A stretch of DNA of 51,949 nucleotides from Bacteroidales bacterium (GTDB taxonomy: Bacteria; Bacteroidota; Bacteroidia; Bacteroidales; Tenuifilaceae): assembly GCA_011045955.1 (NCBI GenBank), contig DSBV01000106.1, forward strand, positions 1 to 51,949, given 5' to 3'. How positions within the stretch are numbered: the first letter of the stretch is position 1; the number at the start of each line of letters is the position of its first letter. Both the position numbers and the translations under genes were made by a program. This document shows, piece by piece, positions 34,813 through 41,204 of this stretch. The notes below the pieces were generated by a model. The model searched no databases, was not told where the DNA came from, and saw nothing but the letters and a program-made list of their open reading frames with translations.

Positions 34813-35319
34813 ATGAAACGTGTTGGAAACATTTTGATGGTTGTGTTACTATTAGTATCTACAACGGGAATGGCTCAAGGGCAAAGATTTAGAGGCGGCG
34901 ATGGAAATGCCAAGCAAACAGTTGGAAAAGGGTACTGCTACCTAAACCTAACCCCTGAGCAGGAGCAAAAAATTAACGACCTTCGGGTTAAACACCTGAA
35001 AGGAATAACTCCGCTCCGTAACGAGCTAAACGAAAAGCAAGCGCATTTGAGAACACTTGAATCGGCTGATAAACCCGATATGGCAGCCATTAACAAAACA
35101 ATTGATGAGATTAGCTCCATCAAAACAAAACTTATGAAAGCACGTGTAGCCCATAGGGCTGAGGTTTCGCAACTATTAACCGATGAACAACGTGTCCTGT
35201 TTAACGCTCATGGCCTAAAAGGCAAGGGCATGAGAGGACATCGCGGTAATATGCGCGGCGGTTACGGAATGGGAATGGGCTTAGGCCCATGCATGGGCAA
35301 CAAGCCAAGGGGTTTCTAA
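34813..35319 (+). CDS. Spy/CpxP-like periplasmic chaperone with Gly/Met-rich tail
   Basis: 168 residues, ATG at 34813. Cleavable signal peptide (MKRVGNILMVVLLLVSTTGMAQ). The core has a Spy-type LTXXQ motif twice (YLNLTPEQEQKINDLRVKHL and SQLLTDEQRVLF) in a helical bundle. The C-terminal 35 residues (from GLKGKGMRGHRGNMRGGYGM) are full of Gly, Met, Arg and His with one Cys, a composition that could bind metal ions. It is the last gene of the ECF operon, 31 bases after the previous stop, and a terminator follows. Confidence 0.8.
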   Translation: MKRVGNILMVVLLLVSTTGMAQGQRFRGGDGNAKQTVGKGYCYLNLTPEQEQKINDLRVKHLKGITPLRNELNEKQAHLRTLESADKPDMAAINKTIDEISSIKTKLMKARVAHRAEVSQLLTDEQRVLFNAHGLKGKGMRGHRGNMRGGYGMGMGLGPCMGNKPRGF

Positions 35320-35325
35320 CCTCCT

Positions 35326-35356
35326 AAAAAGGGCACTCATTATGGGTGCCTTTTTT
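35326..35356 (+). terminator. Terminator of the ECF operon
   Basis: AAAAAGGGCAC pairs with GTGCCTTTTTT with one mismatch, and the right arm itself forms the T run. Confidence 0.75.
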
Positions 35357-35651
35357 GTTGTTCGTGAAAACGACCTCACACCTGCCGCCCCTGAAAGGGA
35401 ATGGAAGGAGGAAAAGCAAACATCGGCAAAAGCCTAACTCTCGAATTGGATTACCCTTGCTATAAATATTATGCCCCTACGGGGCTACTCACCTCAAGCT
35501 TTAAAGAAATTCCTCGCATATGCTCGGAATGACAAATCCCCTGGCACCCTCAGTCCCTTTGTCTTGCTGAGCTAAGTCGAAGCATCTCTATGAACCTTCT
35601 ACCCGTTTTTAATGAGATTCCATTACTTAAACTAAAATTGATTTTTTTTAG
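35357..35651. other. Non-coding stretch with dispersed repeats
   Basis: Nearly 300 bases without a gene. It contains the inverted copy of the CATTCCGAGC repeat, a small hairpin CCCCTACGGGG near 35474, and a CTGAGC-AAGTCGAAGC-like piece near 35566-35583 of the kind common in intergenic palindromes of this phylum. Confidence 0.5.
35503..35534 (-). repeat. Interspersed CATTCCGAGC-type repeat, copy 2
   Basis: Reverse complement begins TGTCATTCCGAGCA and matches 22883-22914 at 28 of 32 positions. Confidence 0.6.
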
Positions 35652-35659
35652 TACTTTTG
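35652..35659 (+). promoter_or_regulatory. Promoter -7 element TACTTTTG for speB
   Basis: Exact TAnnTTTG match 24 bases before the speB ATG. Confidence 0.6.
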
Positions 35660-35683
35660 CGGGAAATTTGAAAGCATATACCT

Positions 35684-36538
35684 ATGATTCACTACGGCGA
35701 TTTACCTAAACCCTACTGTGAATTTGAAACCTCAAAAGTGGCTATTGTTCCAGTTCCTTACGATGGCACCAGTACTTGGATTAAAGGTGCTGATAAAGGC
35801 CCTAAGGCATTGCTCGATGCCTCCGCTAACATGGAAATTTACGACATTGAAACCGATAGTGAGGTTTACAAGATAGGGATTTATACCGATAAGCCCATAA
35901 CAGAGGATAGCTCCCCCGAAGCAATGGTTGAGGCAGTTAAGGAACGTACCCTCAGTCTCATTGATAAAGGTAAATTTACAGTGATTATTGGTGGTGAACA
36001 CAGCGTAAGCATTGGAACTATTCAGGCCCATGCCCAGAAATACAAAAACCTTTCAGTGCTTCAAATTGATGCCCATACCGACCTGCGCAATTCCTACGAG
36101 GGTAGCAAAAACAATCATGCCTGCATTATGGCTCGGGCAAAGGAACTTTGCCCTATTGTTCAGGTGGGTATTCGTAGCATGGACTCCAGCGAGAAAATTA
36201 ATCTTGACCCCAACCGGGTATTCTGGGCTCACAAAATAGTGAACTGCGATGATTGGATGGATAAGGCTATCGATTTGCTTACCGAGAATGTTTACCTAAC
36301 CATCGACCTCGACGGTTTTGACCCCTCAATTCTGCCGAGTACTGGAACTCCTGAGCCCGGTGGTCTTATGTGGTATCCTACCATTAAATTCATCAGAAAA
36401 GTAATCGAAAAACGTAACCTTGTGGGATTCGATATTGTTGAGCTCTGCCCCAACACCGACGATAAGGCGTCAGATTTTCTAGCAGCTAAACTTCTTTACA
36501 AAATTCTTACCTACAAGTATCTGAACCAAATCAAGTAA
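35684..36538 (+). CDS. speB: Agmatinase / arginase family ureohydrolase
   Basis: 284 residues, ATG at 35684. The manganese ligands of the ureohydrolase fold are all present: GGEHSVSIG (about residues 107-115), QIDAHTDLR (about 127-135) and TIDLDGFDPSILPSTGTPEP (about 207-226), followed by GFDIVELCP. It would hydrolyse agmatine to putrescine and urea in polyamine synthesis; guanidino-acid ureohydrolase activity is an alternative that the sequence does not exclude. The EPGGLMWY block fits SpeB better than arginase. A small ORF follows on the same strand after 39 bases. Confidence 0.9.
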   Translation: MIHYGDLPKPYCEFETSKVAIVPVPYDGTSTWIKGADKGPKALLDASANMEIYDIETDSEVYKIGIYTDKPITEDSSPEAMVEAVKERTLSLIDKGKFTVIIGGEHSVSIGTIQAHAQKYKNLSVLQIDAHTDLRNSYEGSKNNHACIMARAKELCPIVQVGIRSMDSSEKINLDPNRVFWAHKIVNCDDWMDKAIDLLTENVYLTIDLDGFDPSILPSTGTPEPGGLMWYPTIKFIRKVIEKRNLVGFDIVELCPNTDDKASDFLAAKLLYKILTYKYLNQIK

Positions 36539-36577
36539 CTCCATAACCATCAACCTAAACTTAAAAAAACCTAACCT

Positions 36578-36775
36578 ATGAACCGCTGCAAGTGTATTAA
36601 AGTACCAGAATCGAATAACGGGCAAATCAAGTTTAAACTAAACGCTTACTATGAGTTCGATTACATTCCGCCCATTAAAGACAACGCATCGTACTATAGG
36701 GTATTCAGTCTCGATGATAACTTAAGCGAAAATTTTAGCATCAAGGCGTTTAACGAGCACTTCAAAAAATACTAA
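36578..36775 (+). CDS. Small conserved-looking hypothetical protein
   Basis: 65 residues, ATG at 36578 (MNRCKCIKVPESNNGQIKFK). No signal peptide or membrane segment; it has two Cys near the N terminus and many aromatic residues (YYEFDYIPP, ASYYRVF). Codon use is like its neighbours, it lies 39 bases after speB, and a terminator follows directly, so it is probably a real gene. Its function is not recognised. Confidence 0.6.
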   Translation: MNRCKCIKVPESNNGQIKFKLNAYYEFDYIPPIKDNASYYRVFSLDDNLSENFSIKAFNEHFKKY

Positions 36776-36783
36776 AAAAAACA

Positions 36784-36804
36784 GCTCAAAATTTTGAGCC
36801 GTTT
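36784..36804. terminator. Bidirectional terminator
   Basis: GCTCAAAATTTTGAGC (36784-36799) is a perfect palindrome with an A-rich left and T-rich right flank. It serves the small ORF on the plus strand and the convergent peroxiredoxin gene on the minus strand. Confidence 0.75.
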
Positions 36805-36823
36805 TTCGTTTTACCAGACCTTG

Positions 36824-37534
36824 CTATTTCTTAAGAATTTTCTTCAACACCGTATCCTTATCCAACTTTTTGGTGCAGAAGAACCAATCGTAGCACTTCA
36901 TATCATCGGTTTTGCCCTCCATTCTATCCTTAGCTGTACCACAGGATCCGGCAGGCGGCACAATCACATCAGCGCCAGGTTGCCAATCGGCAGGTGTAGC
37001 TATGCCAAACTCATCGGCAGTCTGCAGGGCAATGAGTACACGGTAAAGCTCCTCAAAGTTACGCCCTAAGCTAAGCGGGTAGTAGATAATGGTTCGGATA
37101 ATTCCCTTGGGATCAATAAAAAATACTGCGCGAACAGCCTTGGTGTTGCTTTCGCCGGGTTGAATCATTCCATACTTCTTGGCAACCTCCATGGTAATAT
37201 CCTCAATCAAAGGGAACTTTATCTCAACGTTTTTCATTCCCTTGTACTCAATCTTCTCCTTGATGGTGCGTAGCCAGGCTATATGGCTATAAAGACCATC
37301 AACTGAGAGACCTACAAGTTTACAGTTGGCCTCATTGAACTTCTGCTCCATTGAAGCAAAGGTCATGAACTCCGATGTGCAAACCGGTGTAAAATCGGCA
37401 GGATGGCTAAATAGAATAACCCAACTTCCCTTGTAATCGGCAGGGAAATTGATTTCACCCTGAGTAGTTACAGCTTTAAACTCAGGGGCTGGGTCGCCAA
37501 TGCGCGGCATTGCAATTACTTGATTTTCTTCCAT
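36824..37534 (-). CDS. Peroxiredoxin, Prx6-type (AhpC/TSA family)
   Basis: 236 residues, ATG at 37534. Thioredoxin-like fold with the peroxidatic cysteine in HPADFTPVCTSEF (about Cys 50) and the catalytic Arg in KAVRAVFFIDPKGIIRTI. The long C-terminal extension (LPGADV to DKDTVLKKILKK) with CGTAKDRMEGK and CYDWFFCTKKL matches the archaeal/bacterial Prx6-like subgroup and may carry the resolving cysteine. It reduces H2O2 and organic peroxides. It is the last gene of the perR-like - ferritin-like - peroxiredoxin run, 32 bases after the ferritin-like stop. Confidence 0.92.
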   Translation of the reverse strand: MEENQVIAMPRIGDPAPEFKAVTTQGEINFPADYKGSWVILFSHPADFTPVCTSEFMTFASMEQKFNEANCKLVGLSVDGLYSHIAWLRTIKEKIEYKGMKNVEIKFPLIEDITMEVAKKYGMIQPGESNTKAVRAVFFIDPKGIIRTIIYYPLSLGRNFEELYRVLIALQTADEFGIATPADWQPGADVIVPPAGSCGTAKDRMEGKTDDMKCYDWFFCTKKLDKDTVLKKILKK

Positions 37535-37566
37535 TTTTACTTGATTTAAAGGTTAAACATATTGAT

Positions 37567-38079
37567 TTACAGTTTGAATTTCTTAATCTCCTCCTTCATG
37601 CGATTGATATCAGTTATCCAATCCTCGATATCGTTCTCATGCTCAATCTCCTCAGCAAGGATTTGGGTTGCCATTTGGTGTGTAATATGATCTTTCCCAT
37701 TTGTGAATGTAGCAAGCTCATTGTATCTCCGTATGGCACAACGCTCACCATTAAGGTTTTGTTCAAGAATTGCCTCAATGTAAGAATCAACTGGGGCATC
37801 GTAGCTACAGCCGGCATGCTTGAGCCAGTCGTTTGGGTGCAATAAGGGCGTTCCGCCCAATTGGATTATGCGGTCAGCAACCATAACGGCATGGTTTAGC
37901 TCCTGATTGGCATGTAACAAAAGTTCAGGTTCAATCTCGCTCCGCATGGGGCCTTCCATAACTTTTGCGCCAATCCAGTACTGGTAGTATGCCAGCCACT
38001 CCTCGGCTAGCGCTGCGTTAAGCATCTCAAGCAATTTAGCTACATCTACCGATGCAATTCTAGTTCCTTCTTTTCCCAT
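37567..38079 (-). CDS. Ferritin-like diiron protein (DPS-like/bacterioferritin-like)
   Basis: 170 residues, ATG at 38079. A four-helix bundle with diiron ligands: EEWLAYYQYW (helix A), HANQELNHAVMVADRI (E-x2-H, helix B), NGERCAIRRYNEL (helix C) and AEEIEHENDIEDW (helix D). Between B and C lies HAGCSYDAP, and helix C has a Cys in NLNGERCAI, as in thioferritin/DPS-like proteins. It should oxidise and store iron, thereby lowering Fenton chemistry. Its start is three bases after the PerR-like stop, so the genes are tightly coupled. Confidence 0.87.
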   Translation of the reverse strand: MGKEGTRIASVDVAKLLEMLNAALAEEWLAYYQYWIGAKVMEGPMRSEIEPELLLHANQELNHAVMVADRIIQLGGTPLLHPNDWLKHAGCSYDAPVDSYIEAILEQNLNGERCAIRRYNELATFTNGKDHITHQMATQILAEEIEHENDIEDWITDINRMKEEIKKFKL

Positions 38080-38082
38080 AGT

Positions 38083-38526
38083 TTACTTGTTTTGGTTTGG
38101 TTTATTTTGGTGTTTAACGTATCGAGCAATTATTTGCAGGTTAAAATCCTGTATCTGAAAGTTAGGAATACACTTTTTTTCAAAGTAATTTTTAAGCAAC
38201 TCATCGAGTTCAGGATCGTGATAGTCTTCAATATGGTTGCAATTTTCACAATATATATGGTGATGTCTTTCCATATCTACATCGTACCGAACAAAATCGC
38301 TATCGGTTTTTACCTTCTTAATTATCCCCTGCTCACAGAAAGTATCCAAAATGTTATAGATAGTTCCAATGGCAATGCTCGGATACCGGCTGTATAACTT
38401 TTGCCTAACCTCTTCAGCCGAGGGGTGATTCTTAATCTCATATAGGGCCTCAAGCACAGCCACCCTCTGGGGGGTTCTCTTTAATCCCTTGTTGGAAAGC
38501 ACATTAATCAACTCATTATAATCCAT
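38083..38526 (-). CDS. Fur family transcriptional regulator, PerR-like
   Basis: 147 residues, ATG at 38526. Winged helix (GLKRTPQRVAVLEALYEIKN, HPSAEEVRQKLYSRYP, GTIYNILDTFCEQG) and a metal-sensing dimer domain with ERHHHIYCENCNHIEDY. Only one CxxC is present and the C-terminal CxxC of many PerR proteins is absent, so no canonical structural zinc site can be completed. Gene context, with a ferritin-like protein and peroxiredoxin in one operon, makes peroxide sensing more likely than iron sensing. A palindromic operator sits right at its own promoter, which suggests autoregulation of the operon. Confidence 0.87.
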   Translation of the reverse strand: MDYNELINVLSNKGLKRTPQRVAVLEALYEIKNHPSAEEVRQKLYSRYPSIAIGTIYNILDTFCEQGIIKKVKTDSDFVRYDVDMERHHHIYCENCNHIEDYHDPELDELLKNYFEKKCIPNFQIQDFNLQIIARYVKHQNKPNQNK

Positions 38527-38545
38527 CCTATTCAGGAATTATTCT

Positions 38546-38559
38546 TGTTTAATTAAACA
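38546..38559. promoter_or_regulatory. Palindromic operator of the perR-like operon
   Basis: TGTTTAATTAAACA is a perfect 14-bp palindrome, 20 bases before the regulator ATG and directly downstream of the -7 element. A bound repressor would cover the transcription start. Confidence 0.65.
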
Positions 38560-38590
38560 CAAATTTACAAAAAAGGTTTAGGTAAGTCAA
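38560..38590 (-). promoter_or_regulatory. Promoter of the perR-like - ferritin - peroxiredoxin operon
   Basis: On the minus strand TTG (38590-38588), a 20-base spacer and TAAATTTG (38567-38560) give a complete Bacteroidota-type -33/-7 promoter. Confidence 0.75.
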
Positions 38591-38636
38591 TATTTTTTGG
38601 AAAAATTATTGAAATAGTGGCAATGCAAGGCAATAA

Positions 38637-39318
38637 TTACCCATTAGTGCTAATATTATCGAGCATATCCTTGCGCAAAATTGTTAGCTTTTTATCGTGA
38701 GTTAATTCGAAAATGCCCAACCTGCTCAGTTCAGAAAACTGGCGACTAACACTTTCGCGCGATGCACTAACAAAATTTGCTAATTCAGTAATACTCAAAG
38801 GCAATTCAAAGGCATTTGATTTAAAGAGATGGATTGAAAAACAAAGCAGTAATTCGGCTATACGGCCCGGGAGTTGTTTTTGCGACAGGTTAGTAAATCG
38901 TTGAAAATCGGCCAACTCAGTTCAACAAAGATCCATGATTATTTCGTAAGCGAAATTTCCATTGGAGTAAATAAAATTTTTAAAGGCATCGAGTGAGATA
39001 AAACATACCTCCGACTTGGTAATTGCAGTAGCAGAGTAGTGGTTAACCCTATCGCCAAAAGTTGTTGGCAAGCCAAGGTAGGCAGGTGCCTTATTTAACC
39101 TTAGTATTTTTTCGCCAATAGGGCTTTTCATATGAATTTTTACGAGCCCCGACCGTAAGTAAACGATATTGGTCGCGAAGGTTCCCTCCCGGAAAAATTG
39201 TTTCGCCTTTAGAGAATTTTACCTGGGCACAATTTTGCTCGAGCGTATCCATTTCATCGGGCATTAGCAACTCAGCTGCAGGCGATTTCAACTTACAAAT
39301 CTTGCAATCGGGTTTCAT
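38637..39318 (-). pseudogene. CRP/FNR family regulator gene with a frameshift and an in-frame stop
   Basis: ATG at 39318 (MKPDCKICKLKSPAAELL, with an N-terminal Cys-x2-Cys-x2-Cys-like start). The cyclic-nucleotide-binding-type beta roll begins (KFSKGETIF) and then shifts frame in a five-base T run of the minus strand (39193-39197, one base too many). The other frame continues as REGTFATNIVYLRSGLVKIH and runs to TGA at 38922-38924, after which the same frame gives ELADFQRFTNLS, LPLSITELANFVSASRESVS (helix-turn-helix) and the end at 38637. Intact, it would be about 226 residues. It is divergent from the DsrE/Hdr-type cluster with a perfect CRP/FNR-type operator between them, so it was probably that cluster's regulator. 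Confidence 0.87.
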
Positions 39319-39331
39319 CCTCTATTTTTTT

Positions 39332-39339
39332 CAAATTTA
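39332..39339 (-). promoter_or_regulatory. Promoter -7 element of the CRP/FNR-family gene
   Basis: TAAATTTG on the minus strand, 13 bases before the ATG at 39318; an exact consensus match. The CRP-type operator overlaps the expected -33 position. Confidence 0.6.
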
Positions 39340-39348
39340 GCATAAAAA

Positions 39349-39364
39349 TGTGATTTATATCACA
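39349..39364. promoter_or_regulatory. CRP/FNR-type operator
   Basis: TGTGATTTATATCACA: perfect TGTGA and TCACA arms around six bases, the classical CRP half-site spacing. It lies in the 152-base region between the divergent regulator pseudogene and the DsrE2 gene, 106 bases before the DsrE2 ATG. Confidence 0.8.
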
Positions 39365-39470
39365 TCTATATACAGCATATCTCACACCTGTTTTAACTCA
39401 ACCTATTGCGTAACAGGATATTTTTTGAAATGTTATTAAAATAACAAAACCAACCAAATACATCATCGTC

Positions 39471-40016
39471 ATGGAAGAAGAAATGCTCAAGCAGCTCGAA
39501 GACCTGAAGAAAAGGGTTGGAAAGCTTGAAAAAAATCGTAAGGATCAGTTGTCGACAGCAATAGTATCGGGCGACTTAGACAAAATTTTGGCCACAATGA
39601 TTATTTCGTTGGCGGCCGCTGCCAGCGATACTAAAGTTAAGCTGTTTTTCTCTTTTTGGGCACTCTCGGCCCTTAGGAGTCCAAAGAAAAAGGCCCAAGG
39701 AAAAGATTTTATTTCCAAGATGTTTGGCTTAATGCTGCCCAAGGGGCGGAATAAGCTTAAGCTCTCTAAGATGAACATGATGGGCATGGGGCCAGCAATG
39801 ATTAAGTTTTTGATGCGCAAGCAAAACGTAATGTTGCTTGACGAAATGTTTAAACAAGCCGCAGAGTTGGGCATTGAGATTATAGTTTGTGAAATGTCCA
39901 TGAACCTTATGGGTTTCAAGAAAGAGGAAATTATTGATTATCCTCACTTAAACTATGCCGGTGCTGCAACATTTGTAGCAGAAGCAAGTCAAAGCAGTAT
40001 TCAGTTTTTTATTTAA
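39471..40016 (+). CDS. DsrE2-type DsrE/DsrF/DrsH-like family protein
   Basis: 181 residues, ATG at 39471. An N-terminal coiled-coil stretch (EEEMLKQLEDLKKRVGKLEK) precedes the DsrE2 domain: IVSGDLDKILATMIISLAAA, VKLFFSFWALSALRSP, MMGMGPAMIKFLMRK and the conserved cysteine in EIIVCEMSMNLMGF. DsrE2 proteins are partners of TusA and rhodaneses in sulfur trafficking. The hydrophobic segments suggest membrane contact. It heads the row DsrE2 - DsrE - TusA, with 11 bases to the next gene. A -7-like TATTTTTTG lies at 39419-39427. Confidence 0.88.
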   Translation: MEEEMLKQLEDLKKRVGKLEKNRKDQLSTAIVSGDLDKILATMIISLAAAASDTKVKLFFSFWALSALRSPKKKAQGKDFISKMFGLMLPKGRNKLKLSKMNMMGMGPAMIKFLMRKQNVMLLDEMFKQAAELGIEIIVCEMSMNLMGFKKEEIIDYPHLNYAGAATFVAEASQSSIQFFI

Positions 40017-40027
40017 TTTATTAGATT

Positions 40028-40393
40028 ATGAAGGAAAAACTAGTAATACTTGTAACTCATGGTCCTGATGACCAGGAAAAAGTTACCCTGCCATTTGTAA
40101 TGGCCACAGCTGCTCAAACAATGGATGTTGATGTAACCGTAATACTCCAAGCAGCAGGTGTTTTAATAGCTAAAAAAGGTGGTTGCATTGAGAATGTAAA
40201 AGCGCCTGGATTAATGCCTCTCAAAGAGTTAATGGATACCTTTCTTGAGAATGGAGGAAAACTCTTGCTATGTACTCCATGCGTAAAGGAAAGGGGGATT
40301 GCCGAAAACGAACTAATTGAAGGGTCACAACTAATAGCTGCAGGAACAGTTATATCTGAATCATTGACAGCTAATGCTGTACTCACCTACTAA
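40028..40393 (+). CDS. DsrE family sulfur-relay protein
   Basis: 121 residues, ATG at 40028. DsrE-like alpha/beta fold: KLVILVTHGPDDQEKVTLPF, VDVTVILQAAGVLIAKKG, and a conserved cysteine pair in KLLLCTPCVKERGI, where DsrE proteins carry the persulfide-binding Cys. It is expected to accept or hand over sulfane sulfur in the cytoplasm. It starts 11 bases after DsrE2 and is followed by the TusA gene after 27 bases. Confidence 0.87.
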   Translation: MKEKLVILVTHGPDDQEKVTLPFVMATAAQTMDVDVTVILQAAGVLIAKKGGCIENVKAPGLMPLKELMDTFLENGGKLLLCTPCVKERGIAENELIEGSQLIAAGTVISESLTANAVLTY

Positions 40394-40420
40394 TTAAAAT
40401 CACTTTAAAAACCAATAAAT

Positions 40421-40660
40421 ATGAATGCAGAGGAATTAAAAAATCTAGAAGTAGCACAAACAGTTGATGCGCGAGGAACATCATGTCCTGGCCCGCTGCT
40501 TGCAGCAAAAAAAGCTGTAGGCGAAATTGAATTGGGAGAGATTCTCGAGGGACTATCGTCCGATGAAGACACCAAAAATGACATACCAAAATGGTGCGAA
40601 AAAATGGAACATGAGTTTTTTGGAATCATTGAGGAAGACAGCTATTTACTTTATTTTTAA
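40421..40660 (+). CDS. TusA family sulfurtransferase
   Basis: 79 residues, ATG at 40421. The TusA core is unmistakable: VDARGTSCPGPLLAAKKAVG, where Cys of the CPxP motif is the sulfur carrier, followed by LGEILEGLSSDEDTKNDIPK and a C-terminal EHEFFGIIEEDSYLLYF strand. In dissimilatory sulfur metabolism TusA passes sulfane sulfur between DsrE-type proteins and Dsr or sHdr complexes. A strong terminator follows, so DsrE2 - DsrE - TusA can be transcribed apart from the Hdr genes. Confidence 0.92.
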   Translation: MNAEELKNLEVAQTVDARGTSCPGPLLAAKKAVGEIELGEILEGLSSDEDTKNDIPKWCEKMEHEFFGIIEEDSYLLYF

Positions 40661-40680
40661 GGAAAGCTTAACACACCATG

Positions 40681-40713
40681 GCGCGAAAGGGTTAAGCCTT
40701 TTCGCGCTTTTTT
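40681..40713 (+). terminator. Terminator after the TusA gene
   Basis: GCGCGAAAGG (40681-40690) pairs with CCTTTTCGCGC (40697-40707) with one bulged base, followed by six T. It separates the sulfur-relay genes from the MvhD/Hdr genes. Confidence 0.88.
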
Positions 40714-40736
40714 ATCTTTTTAAATAATTCTAAAAT

Positions 40737-41165
40737 ATGAAAACCGAAGGCTACGCACCAAAAATTTTGGTATTCTCTACCGACAAGATATCGGACCCAG
40801 GAATTGATCAGGCGGGGTTACGAAAACTCCACTACTCCCCAAAGGTTTACGTTATAAGCCTTCCCTGTTCATCGGGAGTTAAGCCGCGTTGGATTATGAA
40901 AGCCTTTGAGGAAGGGTTCGATGGAGTATTTATAGCAGCCGACGGGCATGAATGTTCATACAGCCCGAAATGTGCCGAATACACCAACAATATAATTGTT
41001 GAAGCCCAACGGCTCATGAAGGAACGCAATATCAATACCAAGAGAATTCGCATGGCTGCCATCTGCTCCGTATGTGCTGAACCATTTGTTAATCACATGG
41101 GCACATTTTCGAAGATTTTAGCGGAGTTGGGCAGTGTAAAAAATGAAATTGCAAGTAATTCTTAG
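40737..41165 (+). CDS. MvhD-type hydrogenase iron-sulfur subunit
   Basis: 142 residues, ATG at 40737. The MvhD/FlpD family (2Fe-2S electron-transfer partner of HdrA) shows KILVFSTDKIS, VYVISLPCSSGVKPRWIMKA, DGVFIAADGHECSYSPKC and AAICSVCAEPFVNHM with the conserved cysteines. In methanogens it links a hydrogenase or formate dehydrogenase to HdrA; in QmoB it is fused to an HdrA domain. Here it is a separate, intact gene in front of two hdrA-like genes, so it is probably the electron entry or exit of that complex. No hydrogenase gene lies in the window. Confidence 0.88.
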   Translation: MKTEGYAPKILVFSTDKISDPGIDQAGLRKLHYSPKVYVISLPCSSGVKPRWIMKAFEEGFDGVFIAADGHECSYSPKCAEYTNNIIVEAQRLMKERNINTKRIRMAAICSVCAEPFVNHMGTFSKILAELGSVKNEIASNS

Positions 41166-41204
41166 CATAAGTTAAGCCAAATACTTAACCAAATTAGGTC
41201 AAAA

